64,000 bases of DNA from Taiwanofungus camphoratus. Its lineage: Eukaryota > Basidiomycota > Agaricomycetes > Polyporales > Taiwanofungaceae. Below the pieces are notes generated by a model that worked only from the letters and a program-made list of their open reading frames with translations, made no database searches and was not told the origin of the DNA. Of the stretch, positions 11,382-23,119 are shown in pieces. Every line of letters starts with the position of its first letter. Position 1 is the first letter of the stretch. Made by a program: the position numbers and the translations under genes. The stretch covers positions 1,364,001-1,428,000 of the forward strand of contig CP021227.1 in assembly GCA_003999685.1 (NCBI GenBank). Reading direction: 5' to 3'.

Positions 11382-12792
11382 ATGTACATTCTCGTACCCG
11401 TGATTCTCGCCTCCGTTGCACGATCTTTAGCCCAGACTTACACCGCAACGTATCTGCCATCAAATGCTCCAGACCACACACAACAAGGACAAGCAGGAAC
11501 GAACCAATGCGGGACGCAGTCAAGCCAAGATTCCCTCTGCCAAAACGCCTATCGTGAGCCGGTATCACTCCGTTTGTTCATCTAGCCTTGTTCAGCGCTC
11601 CTCTCGTTAGTGAACTCCGTCGACGACTTCTGCCTCTTCGCGCCTCCAGATTCCGGCCCTGATTCAACCATCGGCGAGACTGAGCGAATCGAAGTCTCTT
11701 GGTGTCTGAAGGACGGCTATGGAACAAGGCTGATTCCGGATGGCACCATCACCGGCGCGCACTTCGTGCAGACCCCCGACTACATCCAGGTATCGGGCGT
11801 GGGCGATCTGACGATGCTGAACATACCCTCAGGCGACAATGGTGGCGAACTTGATCCCCACGGCGCGGATGGTAATGGTAGGAGTAATTCGAGACCCATG
11901 CTGAGAATGTCACTACATGACTGTTATGACAGGGAATCCTATTGGAGGCCTTGTGTTTTCCAGCGTGTTTGGCGAGCTCCAACAGCTGCACGAATGGACT
12001 GTGCGTCGTTATCTTCCTTCTCGTTCCCGAAGACGCCTTAGCTAGCGCCTTTACTTGCGCAGAACTTCATGTCTGACACGCAGTTCTGCTTCCGTGCGTG
12101 CAAGCCTGGCCCCGATGCCACAGCGTATTGCCAGCACATCTACGACGTCATGGGGTGCCAGTGGAACATGCCCGCAAGCTACTCCTCCGGCGTGTTCGAG
12201 CGATGCATGGCGGATGACGCGGAGGTATGTCCCTCCCCCAACATACATCATTAAGAAGTGCGTCCTACCAAACGCACCTGTGCATCTGATTTTGCCTGCT
12301 TCCCTAGCCGATGGGCATCTATGGTACCTCAACCTTCAAACAAGGCCAGCCCAGCACCCCTCCTGCTCACCCGATACCGTCGTCCTCTCTTTGCACGACC
12401 TACTCAACAGTTGGAAACGGCCTCATGGTGCGCAGCGTTCCGACCTCGTCGGCGGATGCCCCACCTGTTACGACCTCATTCACTTCAAATCCAGCTTCTG
12501 CGACTCCTGTGCGTAACACTTGTCTCTATAGCGACGACGCTCGGTCTTGCGGGGGCGTAATGTCCCTGCTTTTCCGCTTCCCCATGTCTTATTCTCTTGT
12601 TCTCCTTTCATATCATTCGTGGAAACTTACCCTTCTCTCTAGCGAGCAACAGCGATTGGCACGCCGAATGGCATGCCCACTGCCGCGACGAGAAGCACCA
12701 ACACGGGAAACCGCTCTCGCAGACCACCCACAGGGTGGGGAATGCTGGCAATGGGAAGCTCAATCCTCCTCGGTGCCGTTCTGGCGTTCTAG
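11382..12792 (+). CDS. Secreted GPI-anchored 'macrofage activating glycoprotein' family protein
   Basis: Six exons splice in phase: 11382-11553, 11611-11871, 11933-12000, 12063-12224, 12308-12508 and 12643-12792. The signal peptide is MYILVPVILASVARSLA, followed by QTYTATYLPSNAP. The conserved body has NQCGT, DDFCLFAPP, IEVSWCLKDGYGTRLIPDG, GAHFVQTPDYIQV, GGELDPHGADGN, FCFRACKPGP, YDVMGCQWNMP and GIYGTSTFKQG, with Cys spaced for several disulfides. A Ser/Thr-rich stalk follows. The C-terminus is a hydrophobic GPI-attachment tail (MLAMGSSILLGAVLAF, stop TAG 12790-12792). Proteins of this family are abundant in Agaricomycete secretomes; the name is historical and no enzymatic role is established. 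The gene is intact and most likely exported to the cell wall. Confidence 0.88.
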
Positions 12793-13400
12793 TGAATAGC
12801 ACTCATGAGCCCCGCAGTAAGCATTTCGGAACGAATCAATCGCACTTTGGACTGGACTGGAATTGTGGCTTGGGCCGGACTGGCGCTGGACCCTCGCTGA
12901 CTCGCTGAAACTCGACTTAACTGGACACTGGACTCTCACTAGAACTCGAACATCCTCTGGAACCATGAAGATCAATTAGAACTCAAAACCATCAAGACCT
13001 CGATATTTGGACTAGACAACAATCTTTTTCTGGACGCGTCCCCTCGCTGTGTACTCTAGATATGTCATCTATTCACAAACTATCTTCATTTGCCCTGTTG
13101 AACACACCCTCATACACCATCGCAGCATATTTGTGTCTCTGTAGCCTGTAGCTCCTCCACGTTTCTTCCCACACTCTGTCAACCATGCTGATTGCATGTA
13201 TTCGCATTCATGTCAACCTGTATCCTATTGCGCGGCACTTCGCATAGAACTACATATTGTACATCTTATAATACATCATTCCCTGGACGTGGGTGGCTGA
13301 AAGACTGAGACGCAACTACAGTGCTCGATAACATCACTTGGAATGGCAAGGGATACGGCTATAGACTTGTCTGCGCTTCGTTTATTTATCACATTTCACT
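12793..13400. other. Convergent intergenic region
   Basis: Holds the 3' flanks of the glycoprotein gene (plus) and of the GST gene (minus). CTGGACTGGACTGGAA-type short direct repeats lie at about 12845-12935. No gene seen. Confidence 0.45.
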
Positions 13401-14935
13401 TCAGAGAGGCAGAACGTTCGGGATGGGACCGACAGGGACGATCCTGTGCGGATTGATCTGCAGATGCAAACAATACCAAGTCAGCACAAACGAAGCGAAG
13501 ATGATCAATGGCAGATAACAACGGTGGTATGAGCCCAGTAGTAATGCTCCTTGATATGTTCGAAGTTGCACGTCTCGGAGAACGCGGGGTTGTTCCAGTA
13601 CAGCTTGCGCATCCATCTGTCAAAGACGCACGATGATAAGCACCATCAACACGGGTGATGACAGTCAACAAGAGACTTCGGGATACACACAGGTGAATAG
13701 CAGGATACCCGTCGCGGATTGTGCGTATATTACACTTGAAGTGTCCGACGTACACCGGGTCGAAGCGGATCTGGCCAGCCTCGTGTCAGTATGTAGCGAA
13801 TGGAGGCGGACGACACCCACGATAGTGACGAACAACCGGATGTCTGCCTCGGTGAGCTGGTTGCCGATGAGGTAGTCCTTGCCGGTGAGCATCTTCTCCA
13901 GCCTGTTGAGCGACGCGAACAGCGGCTTCACAGCCGCCTCGTACGCCTTTTGCGTCGTCGCAAACCCGGATTTGTACACGCCGTCTGCAGGGAGCACGAG
14001 CGACGCGATCAGCAACACACACAGAGGGGCGGGACAGAGTTCTTCGCACTATTGACGGTATCGTACACCCACTCGTTGACCTCGTCGATCTCCTTGCGGT
14101 GCGCCGCAGGGTAGAAGTCAAGCGCGGCCTTGTCCGTGGGGAGCAGGTGATTGAATGCGCTGTTGAACATCCGGATGATCTCCGAGCTCTCGTTGTTCAC
14201 GATCGTTTGTGTCTTCTTGTCCCAGAGTACGGGCACGGTGAACCGCCCGTCGAAGTTGGGCTCCACATGCAGGTAGAGGTCCTTGATGTGCCGCGCGTTG
14301 TGCAGCGGGTCCACCGTCGCCCCGGGAAACTCGTCCGCGCTGGCGAATGGCCAGCCATCTGCGCCCATGTGTGGGGAAACGACGCTCAGGTCTGCGGGCG
14401 GATAACAGAGGACGTTTTCACACGAGGATGCCCGTTTACGAATGAGACTGGGTCGTACTCACCGATGAAGTCCTCGAGACCCTTCAACTTGCGTATGATC
14501 AACGTCCTTGTCGCCCACGCTAAAACATTCGTCTATTTCGTTGACTCGATGGGTCTATGTGATTGACTCACGGCATGCGTAAGACACATAGAGGTGGTAG
14601 CGGCCTGACACTTCGCTCGGTCATGAGATCTCCTCCCAGGGGATTGCATGCTCACTTTTCTCTGGCTCGAACTTGCCGCCCTTCTCTATGAAGCTGCGGA
14701 AGGTGGAGGCCTTGCGCTTGAACGAGCCGTCGTTATCTGTCTTCATCTTGCTGATGTCGCTCAGGTGAGAAATGTCTTTGGCGCTGGTAGTGCTCATGAC
14801 GATTTGGGCGGCGTGGGGTAGGTTACGTGAAGTGAGACGCGCGGATGAGCGCGTGCAGGTGCTGAATGGTGCTCGCAAACCGCTGGTGATTGCACGCCAG
14901 TAAGAGGCTGAATTGCGCAGGAGGGAGAAGATCAT
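13401..14935 (-). CDS. Xi-class glutathione transferase (glutathionyl-hydroquinone reductase), copy 1, with N-terminal presequence
   Basis: Several exons from ATG 14935 to TGA 13401-13403. The first ~45 residues are rich in Ser/Arg without acids ([29 protein letters not shown]), like a mitochondrial presequence. An internal Met (MSTTSAKD) could start a cytosolic form. The body follows the ECM4/xi pattern: [105 protein letters not shown] and [11 protein letters not shown]. The catalytic Cys of CPW is kept, with the codon after it split by a GTGAGT intron. These enzymes use glutathione to reduce glutathionyl-(hydro)quinones, important in lignin-degrading fungi. A close paralogue lies at 42875-44498. 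Confidence 0.9.
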
Positions 14936-15140
14936 GGTGGTCCATACCGTCTTTATTTTATAGGGTTGTGCGGAATTTTGTCTGTGAAAGCGGGTGCTGT
15001 TTCGGGCGCGATGATGGCGGCGGCGTTATGCTGTTCCTTTATGTGGAGATGACCACGACTGCTGGTAAGTCATCATTTTGCGCCGCTTTTTGATCCACTA
15101 CCACCACCATCTGCTTTAGGCACCCTAGCTTAGTTGTCCT

Positions 15141-17991
15141 ATGGTCCCTTGCAACATCCCCAATCCTAGCTCCACTGGCTCTCCATCAGCCACTAGTGAC
15201 TCTCGAGTCACTGGGGTGCCCTCAACCGGCTCATCATCCTCGAGGGTGTCTGGTGGCACACCTTCAGGGTGGTCTGCCCCTTATTTTGTGCCTGATGCAT
15301 GGGAATCTCTTACCCAAGCCCAAGTTGAGGCTATATGATGCTCTCATGAACCCTCCCTTGAGAATGAGAGAGCCCCTGTGTTCTCTCTGCCTCCCCCTGT
15401 AGCTGTGGTGGCCTCAGTGTCATCCCAGTCATTTGTGCCCTCCTCTGAACCAGGGGTGAGTACCCCCCAGTGGGCTATCGGCGATGATCAGCTTATCAAT
15501 TTTTCACAGGAAGAGTCCATGCTTCGTGCCCCAGTCATACTGGAGGCCACAAGATATGTGACAACTTTTAAAGTGCAGGTCTTTCTCAGATCCTGCTTCT
15601 CACTGGATGAGACCCTCAACACCCTGATTTTGGCTGTCAGGGAATCATTGAATCACATCTTGTACATGCTCAACATTGACCATGAGGCCTACTATGGCAT
15701 CATCTGCAAAGATATAAGGAAGTACCATGACACAGCCTATGGGCTCAAGTGGTGGGAAATGGTTCAGTCTGCTCTACAGATCACCACACAAGTGGTGCAA
15801 CTGGTAGGAGTAGAACATCTCATAGATATGGATGAAATTGGTCATTTGACTACTCATGTCTGTAAACTCACCAATATTAAGGCAGAACTTGAGTCCACCA
15901 TTGTTGAACAGAACAAGACCATCAGTGAGCTGTTGAGGGTTTTTATCTCAGTTCTCCTCAAACCCAAAGACCAGTGGTTTGAGAGGGCCCACATAGTTTT
16001 GGGCAATATCGCTGCCTTGACCATCAATAATGCCAGCAAGCTTATACAAGTGATCACCACCAACACCTCCACACTCTGGGCTTTTTCCCAGCATGTGGAG
16101 GGTCTTGCTGCTGTGGCCTCAGGTTTTGCCTTGGCCATGGTGATGCGACCTAGGGAGTCCTGTACTGTGGGGATGAACCTAAAGAGTAGGTCTGATGCAT
16201 CCTGATGAGAAGTGAGAGCTAAAGTGGTGTGGTACCTGTGAAGGATACCAGAGGAAAAGGTAAGTGAGGGGACATGACAGAGAAACTACCTAGACCATGG
16301 TCAGGGGCCTAAAAGTCTAGTGTGTGCAGAAAAGTAAGGGGCCAATGAATCCTGCATGACAGGATCTTGTGCTGAGATGCAGACAGTCCCAGGAAGGTAG
16401 GAGTGTGGTCTTCTAATCCAATGGTAGTGGGCTGGTAGGATGCCAGCCAGGTGCAAAGAAGTCGAAGGAAGCTGATGGCAAACCGATGGTAAATCGAGGA
16501 CCAAAGGATAAACCAAAAACTGATGTCATCGGGAGAGGGGATACTGCTGAGGGCTGCTGGCATAGGAATGGGATGTAGAGCTGGCATAGGTGATAACTGA
16601 TAGACTGAACTGTACGCAACACGTGCCTATGGAGTATAACGAGAGCGGAGGCATGCCAAATGAGAAGGAGGAGGAGGGCTGGTTACTCAGACCGAAGTTA
16701 CTCCAACTTCGAGAATGTAGGACGTAAAGGACGTAGGACTGCTGTGATATACGATATAATATGATGGCTGGCTGATGATAGTAGATATGATGGAGGGGAA
16801 CCTTGTCAGACTGTTGAGAAACCTTAGAGCAGGAGAAGCCCAAATCTGAACTCTAGGGGACAAGTCTGTAGATTCTTTGAGACAAGATGGGAGCGTGTGT
16901 CTTTTCTGGCATCTGGTAGGTACAGGAGACTATATAAGGGGTCCGTGGTGTCAAAGTATCTTATGCAAAATAAAACTGAAGAAACTGAAAACAAACTGAA
17001 AATTGTAAAATCTAGAATCTGATCAGCGTACCATATGAGGAACTAAACTGAAGTAGGACATGAAACAGGAACTCTGAATGTGGTAGAAAGGTTACTGGTG
17101 AATGGCACAGAGTGAGGGATGCTTATCTAAAGATCATTATATGGAAGATGGGCTATCTAACCAGACCTTGAGCGGAACAGAGACCTAGGAGTGCTGAACC
17201 GTCAAGCCGATGCGTAGAGGGTCTAGGCAATACCAAGGGATCATATGAACGTCATGAACAAGAGGCCGAGACTTCGGACTGAGGGACCAAGAACCAGAAC
17301 CGAGGACTGAAGACTGATAATTGAAGGACTGGAGATCGAGGACTGAAAACCGAAGACCGAAGGACTTTTGCTTAGTTTTCCTTGACCAATAAGAAGGACT
17401 TGGAGCGTAAGGGGATGCTAGGACGAGCTGAATGAGTGTATTGCAGAGTATGAGAGACTGCTTTGTGAGATAGAAGCTTCCAAGATGCACTGTAGAACTT
17501 CCGATATCTGAAGTCTGAATAATGATGTTTTGGTGCATTGACTGGGATTCTCAGGTGGCGTTATGATGTATGGACAGTGGGCCTTTGTCCTGATGATCTG
17601 TAGAGTAGTCCAGAGATGCATAGAAAACTGAAAATGGGTGCTTTTGGGGCGCAGAGGCATATTAGACCTATCAACGGCCTCCTTGTCTGCTAAACAGATG
17701 CCTAAGCAGGTGCATGTTCAATCATCATTTAAAGAAGGGTCCACATTTGCCTTTGTGAATAAGGGCAAGAAGTGTGCAGCGCCCCCCTCCCCTTTCAGGA
17801 GCAGGGCTGCCTCCCCTGTTATGAAGAAGGCAGCCACCACAGACATGATTGACCTTACCTTGGATAATAGCCTCAACTGGGACAACATTAGAAGAGCAGC
17901 TGAGATAGCTCAAATTGCCCTCAACATTTCCCTGTCCAACACACTCTGCCTTATGCAGGATCTCGTCACTCTCATCCAACAGTTATACTGA
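15141..17991 (+). pseudogene. 438-codon ORF of unknown function, split by a solo LTR
   Basis: One reading frame runs 15141-16140, is broken by LTR A (16141-17673), and resumes in the same frame at 17674-17991. The join is clean: GCC TTG GCC before the LTR and ACG GCC TCC after it. One in-frame TGA (15336-15338) interrupts it. The N-terminus is Ser/Thr/Pro-rich. The middle (about residues 80-330) is helical with DHEAYYGIICKDIRKYHDTAYG and AHIVLGNIAALTINNASKLI. The C-terminus has DMIDLTLDNSLNWDNIRRAAEIAQIALNIS, where IDLTLD resembles a SUMO-interacting motif. I recognise no family. The setting suggests a gag-like or other transposon gene, but a decayed host gene is possible. A hydrophobic small ORF (18000-18100) follows. 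Confidence 0.5.
16141..17673 (+). mobile_element. Solo LTR, family A
   Basis: 1533 bp beginning TGATGCGACCTAGGG and ending CTATCA. It is flanked by the 4-bp target duplication ATGG (16137-16140) / ACGG (17674-17677), which differ by one transition at the CpG. It contains a TATA box (CTATATAAGGGG, near 16931) and the stem-loop TCCTGCATGACAGGA near 16348, both typical of A/B LTRs. Insertion broke the ORF at 15141-17991. No internal domain is present, so it is a solo LTR. Confidence 0.8.
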
Positions 17992-18160
17992 CAGGGCGAT
18001 GCTCGCACACGTGACCCTCATCCTCATCCTGGTCTTGAGCGTGGCCATGGGGCTGTCCTTTTGGCATCCTGTGGCCCTGGCCCAGCTTGATCCCTGCTGA
18101 CCATTGGCACTTTCATGCCTGTTTGTCCCCCTCTTATGATACAACATACAACTCAACCGG

Positions 18161-21100
18161 TGATACGACCTAGGGGACCCTGGCACCTAGGGAGTGCTCT
18201 GTAACATGGCTAAGAAGTAGTGGGGTGAACTGTGGGGATGTGAGAAGGGGAGCCACAACCTGTATGATATTGGGAGACCTATATGTCTTGTTTTATATAA
18301 GCAAAGAAGTAAGGGGTCAAGGGTCCTGCATGACAGGATCTTGCTCCTATGTGCTAGATGATCTTTAAAATCTTGCGAGGTCCTCTGAAGTGTGCAAAGT
18401 CCTTCGAAGATCTGCAAAGTCCTTTGAAGTTTTGCTAAAGCACACTATCTGACTTCGTAAGCTGTGTAGAGTTAGAGAGCAATAGATCAATGAAATATGG
18501 GTTCAACTAGTTGGCAAAGGATACAAGACTGCTCCAAAGTCTTTAACTAAAGTTAGCTAAGGAGCATAATGCTTCGAAGTTTGTAGAGTGAGGTACGAGA
18601 GATTTGACTAGCGTGGGGGACCTATAAAAGAGGTCAGATGGTTCGTGGAGTCAATACTGGGAGTAGAGATGAGAGAACGAGGTTGCTGAATGTTCTGAAG
18701 TATCGGTTGGCTTCAGGGCGTAGGTTGGAGAGTTCGAGGGTATAGGAGATGTACTATAATCTGAATCGAAGGCTATAGAAGAATTATAGTGATATTGTGG
18801 GACATAGGAATGACACAACGTGAGCCTTTGGGTATAACTAAGGTGGAGGCCCACTGGATAGGTGCTATAGGTAGTGCTGAGAGGTGTGAAGTCATGTTGA
18901 CTTTGTGGATTGTAGTGTGTAGTTCAAGAGGTGTAGGCATAGTTCATAGATATATAGTGAGTGTAGACGTAGTTTATAGACACTGAAGCTGAGCTAGGAT
19001 GGAGACTTTAGGGGCTTAGGACCGTTCCTAAGGCTGCACTCGCAGCACTCTCTGAGATCGGAGCTACAGGGGAACTTGTATTCCAAAGGGAGAAGCATGC
19101 ACTGAGGGGTCTCTCTGTATATGGTAAACTACCACTGACTAAATAGAAGAGAGTGAGGTGAACTATTCTTATGTAAAGTGATCCTTACAAGTCTGAAATG
19201 TGTACTAAAATGCATGGGCTCTGAAGTGAACATGAGGAGGATAGGAACTAAATAGGAACTGAAACAGGAAAACTATATATGGTAGAAAGGTGACCAAGTT
19301 CATCCATGAGGGCAGGATGACTATCTGAGAGCGGTGATACGACCTAGGGGACCCTGGTACCTAGGGAGAGCTCCGCAACGTGGCTGGGGGTAGTGTGATA
19401 ACTGTGAGGGTGTGAGGGTAGGAGCTACAACCTGTATGATACCGGGAAACCTGTATGTCTTGTTTTTGTAAGTAGGGGAGTAAGGGGTCAAGGGTCCTGC
19501 ACAACAGGATCTTGTTCCTAAGTGCTATACTATCCCTAAGGCCTTGCGAGGCCCTCCGAAGTATGCGAAGTTCTTCGAGGTTTTGCGAAGCCCTTCGAAG
19601 TTTTTTTTAGCTAAATCGCGCGAGCTGACTTCGTAGATGCTGCGAAGCCCTTCTGGTTAGAGTTAGCTAAAGGGCGTAAGGGTTTTGGAGTTTGTTAGAG
19701 CGAAGTGGGCGAGGTTTGGCTAGCGTAGGAGACCTGTAGAAGAGGTCGGAGAGTTCGAGGGCGTAGAGAGATGTACTATAGCCTGTAACTAAGGCTATGG
19801 GAGGGTCGTAGGGCTATTCGTAGGACGTAGGGATAACGCAACGTGAGCCTAAGGGTATAACTAAGGCGGAGGCCCACCGGATAGGTGCTATAAAAGGTGC
19901 TGAAGGGTGCGAAGTCACGGCGACTTCGTAGATCGTAGTGCGTAGTTTGGGAAGCGTAGACGTAGTTTGTAGATATATCGCGAGCGTAGACGTAGTTCAA
20001 AGGTACTGAAACGAAGCTGGGGTGGAGACTTAGGGACCTTAGGACCGTTCCTAAGGTTGTACTTGCGGCGCTTTCCTGAGATCGGAGCTACAGGGGAACT
20101 GGTATTCCAAAGAGAGAAGCGTGCACTGAGGGGTCTCCCTCTTACATAGTAAACTACCTCTGACTAAATAGGGGAGCGTGAGGTGAACTAATCTTGCGCG
20201 AAGTGATCCTTACGAGTCCGAAATGTGTACTAAAACGCATGGACTCCGAAGTGAACACGAGGAGGATAGGAACTAATTAGGAACTGAAACAGGGGAACTA
20301 CGAACGGTAGAAAGGTGACCAACTTCATTCACGAGGGCGGGATGACTATCCGAGAGCAGCCATGCGCCGTGATCACCTATCTTAGTGGGCCAAGAGCGCA
20401 CGAAGTTCTTAGCAGCGGGACTTGGCCTAATCGGGGTAGGAGGTGTCCTAACTGGGTGGAGGGCCATATGGATACGCCCTAGGATGACCTTATGGCGTAG
20501 GATCGAGACCCATGGGGGTGCACAAGGCTTCCTAAGTCCAACTTCCGGAACTTCGGACCGTTTCGGAGCCTATCGGAGGTAGCTGCAATCACAAGAGCTA
20601 GGAAAGACTTAGCTAAGACTTCTTAGCTAAGCCCGGGATGAGTGACGTAGTAGATAGGACCTAGATCCAATGGAACAGTATGGGAGGGCCGGCAGTGTCC
20701 GATAGTGGACTTAGCAGGAGTTAGGGACTTCGCGTCTAGCATTCGAAATCTCGTAGCACCTCGTGTGACTTTGCAAGACTTCGTAGGGTGTTAGGAGGGT
20801 TTAGGAAAGAGAGGGGGCGTTAGGAATATTATAGGAACCTATCCCTCCTGTCGTAGGGAGTAGGAGAGTCTTAGAGTGGTCGGTTGGGGGATCAGAAAGC
20901 TCCTAAAATCGCGATTCGAGGCCCAGGAGGCTACAGGACTCATCAGCGGCCATGCGCCGTGATCAACTATCTTAGTGGGCTAAGAGCGTATGAAGTTTCT
21001 AGCAGCAGGACTTGTCCTAATTGAGGTAGGAGCTGTCTTAAATAGGTAGGAGATTATATGGATACACCGTAGAAGGACCTTATAGCAAGGGATTGAGATC

Positions 21101-21534
21101 CAGGGGGTGCACAAGGCTTCCTAAGTCTAGTCTTCAGAACTTCGGACCATTTCAGAGACTATCAGAGGTGCCTGCAGTCACAAAAGATTGGAGAGACTTA
21201 ACTAAGCCTTCTTAGCTAAACCCGGGATGAATGACGTAGTAGCTGGGGCCTGGACCCAATAGAACAAGATAGGAGGGCCAGCAGTGTCCGGTAGTGGACT
21301 TAGCAAGAGTTAGGGACTTTATGGCTAGTGTTTGAAGCTTTATAGCACCTCATGTGACTTCACAGGACTTTGTAGGGTGTTAAAAGGGTTTAGAAGGCAA
21401 AGGAGGTGTTAGGAGCATCATAGGAACCTATTCCACCTGTCTTAGGCTGTAGAAGAGTCATAGGATGGTCTGTGAGGGGATTAGAAAGCTCCTAAAATCA
21501 CAATTTGGAGCTCAGGAGACTACAGGACTCATCA
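18161..21534 (+). mobile_element. Solo LTR, family B (copy B1), interrupted by copy B2
   Basis: The left part is 18161-19334 and the right part 20950-21534. The copy starts TGATACGACC and ends GGACTCATCA, with flanks CCGG (18157-18160) and TCGG (21535-21538), a 4-bp duplication with one C-to-T change. It is clearly older than the copy inside it: many CpG sites of the young copy read TG or CA here (for example GCAAAG for GCGAAG). It contains CCTATAAAAGAGG near 18621 as a possible TATA box and the GTCCTGCA..CAGGATC stem-loop. Confidence 0.85.
19335..20945 (+). mobile_element. Solo LTR, family B (copy B2), young, nested in B1
   Basis: 1611 bp, TGATACGACC..GGACTCATCA, flanked by perfect GCGG duplications (19331-19334, 20946-20949). 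It has a high CpG content. It is collinear without any net gap with the inverted copy B3 at 28880-30490: every paired coordinate sums to 49825, and frames translated from three separate parts are identical. It was therefore inserted recently. It contains runs of CTTCGAAG-type palindromes (near 19555-19600) and the stem-loop GTCCTGCACAACAGGATC. Confidence 0.9.
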
Positions 21535-21552
21535 TCGGCCTTTCTATCCAGG

Positions 21553-22049
21553 AAGAACAATGAGATTTTCGATGATGAAAGGTTTGCCTGATATTCCGAA
21601 AGCCCTGTTGTAGAGAAGTGGTCCCTCATGCTCTAGAATGCATGCCAGCAGTATCCCCTAGCATCCTCTTGATGTTCTATGAGTGTGGACCTTTGGTTGA
21701 GAGCAATTGAGCAAAAACACTTCAGTTTTCGGTCTTCGATTCTGGTTCTTGGTCCCTCAGTCCGGAGTTCCAGTGATAAGACTGGGGAGTTTGAAGCCTT
21801 TAATAGTTTGTATCCAGGAGGAGTTCGAAGCCTTTAGTGGTTTGTACTCACATCCATCTAACAAGTGTTAGGTTTGACTGACACTATAGCTTAATGGTCT
21901 AAAGCATCGGAAGGCCAGTTGAAATGATGCAGGTTCAAATCCTGCTAGTGTCACTCTTTTCTTGGTTCAGCCATTGTCTGTGCTCATCAATGTGTCAGAC
22001 CTACTCTCTAGGTTCATCCCTCCTTCAAGACTCCCTAGGTTGTATCAAC
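21553..22049 (-). mobile_element. Rearranged LTR, family A (inverse), with tRNA-like insert
   Basis: The left ~230 bp matches the start of the inverse LTR A at 55.57-56.88 kb (TGCCAGCAGTATCC, CTTTGGTTGAGAGCA). The last ~75 bp matches its end (GACCTACTC, AGGTTCATCCCTCC, CTAGGTTGTATCA). The middle ~1 kb of the LTR is replaced by the tRNA-like repeat. The right flank is ACAT, which has CA at the centre. Confidence 0.6.
21815..21995 (+). repeat. tRNA-like dispersed repeat, copy 1
   Basis: A 74-nt core (21880-21953) folds like a tRNA: acceptor GACACTA/TAGTGTC pairs 7 of 7, D-stem GCTT/AAGC 4 of 4 and T-stem GCAGG/CCTGC 5 of 5. It has an A-box-like TAGCTTAATGG, a B-box GGTTCAAATCC (21932-21942) and a downstream TTTT. 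The anticodon stem does not pair, so it is not a working tRNA. About 65 bp upstream (GAAGCCTTTAGTGGTTTGT) and 40 bp downstream (TGTCTGTGCTCAT) are shared with the inverse copy at 59035-59205, which marks it as a repeat family. Confidence 0.6.
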
Positions 22050-22272
22050 ATATCAGGAGTAATGTAGTATGAGCAGCATCCTGACTATTTGCATACTATG
22101 AACTATGGAGTGGCTTGTAGAGGAAGTGACTACTGTACTGATGTCACTAGAAAGGCTGAGGCAAAAGAATGTACATAAAATAGACTAAGACAAGACCTAC
22201 AGCTGTAGCATTATTGAGTGTATTGAGTAGCACATCGAAGCAGATTGAGCAATACTGGAGTGGCAAGGCTGG
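22050..22272 (+). repeat. Dispersed repeat G, left part (host of the LTR stack)
   Basis: Matches the reverse complement of about 51950-52125 (ATCAGGAGT, GTACATA, GACTAAGAC, CATCGA, GATTGAG in order). The matching right part resumes at 38001-38145, beyond the whole LTR stack. Repeat G is therefore the pre-insertion substrate of everything from 22273 to 38000. Confidence 0.6.
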
Positions 22273-22761
22273 TGATGAGTCCTATGGCCTTCTGGGCTTC
22301 AAACTGCAATTTTAGAAGCTTTCTAATCCTCTCACAGATCATCCTATGACTCTTTTATAACCTATCACATCTGGGATAGGCTCCTAAGATGTTCCTAATG
22401 CATCCTTTGCATCCTAAACCCTTTTAACACCCTATGAAGTCCTACAAAGTTGCATAAAGTACCACAAAGCTTCTAACTCAAGCTACAAATCTCTAACTCC
22501 TACTAAACCCATTATTGGACACTGTCGACCCTTCTATATTGTCCTATTTGATCTAAGTCTCATCTTCTACATCATCCATCTTGGGCCTAACTAGGAAAGC
22601 TTAGCTAAGTCTTTCCAATCTCTTGTGGCTGTAGGCATCTCTGATAGTCTTCAAAATGGTTTGAAGTGCCAAAGTCTGAACTTAGAAAGCCTTGTGCACC
22701 CTCTGAGTCTCAATCCTATGTCATAAGGTCCTTCTACAACACACCCATATGATCCTCTATC

Positions 22762-23119
22762 TGATACAAGCTGGTATTGATGACCATGAAGTCTTGAACG
22801 TGAGGGCCTGACTACAAGAGATAGTAGCGAGGACTTAAGGACACTGCGTATGTCCTCCTAGGCGAAGTCAATAAGAGTCGAGTGAGTACTCAGGTACGAA
22901 GTGAGAGGTCACAAGATACGAGTATAAGATTGCTAGTGGTAACTAGCTACTTGGTAACCAGATTGAACTTAAGGTCTGATCTACAAAGTACAGGGCCTTA
23001 TATACGTATTCTACTCTGCGCACGGACCATGGCATGTGATCTAAGAAGCAGCACGAGTAAGTGTAATTAAGGCAATATGAGTCATCGAGTCATATTAGCA
23101 ATCAGTAAACGTAAGACAA
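22762..23119 (-). repeat. LTR C, 3' LTR remnant of element C
   Basis: 358 bp from TGATACAAGCTGG (outer edge) to GTAAGACAA, where B5 begins. Compared with the 5' LTR (32318-32722), it carries the same TATATA-containing promoter block and AGATTGAACTTA, one base off the 12-nt self-priming sequence. The remaining ~190 bp of the LTR are missing. Confidence 0.8.

Noticed and set aside
19540-19610. CRISPR-like or satellite array suggested by repeated GCGAAG/CTTCGAAG
   Set aside because: Units are short, irregular and identical in place in every LTR B copy; part of the LTR.
19776-20000. Recurring ORF encoding MNYVYARDIS-type peptides, also at 29825, 33220, 24355 and 53524
   Set aside because: All lie at the same place in LTR B copies. 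They recur because the LTR is repeated, and the frame has no coding signature of its own.
20385-20582. Identical 65-residue ORFs at 20385 and 29243
   Set aside because: Mirror positions of LTR B2 and B3; useful as evidence of LTR identity but not a gene.
21880-21953. A functional tRNA gene
   Set aside because: Acceptor, D and T stems pair, but the anticodon stem does not and no anticodon can be assigned. A second copy with shared flanks marks it as a repeat.
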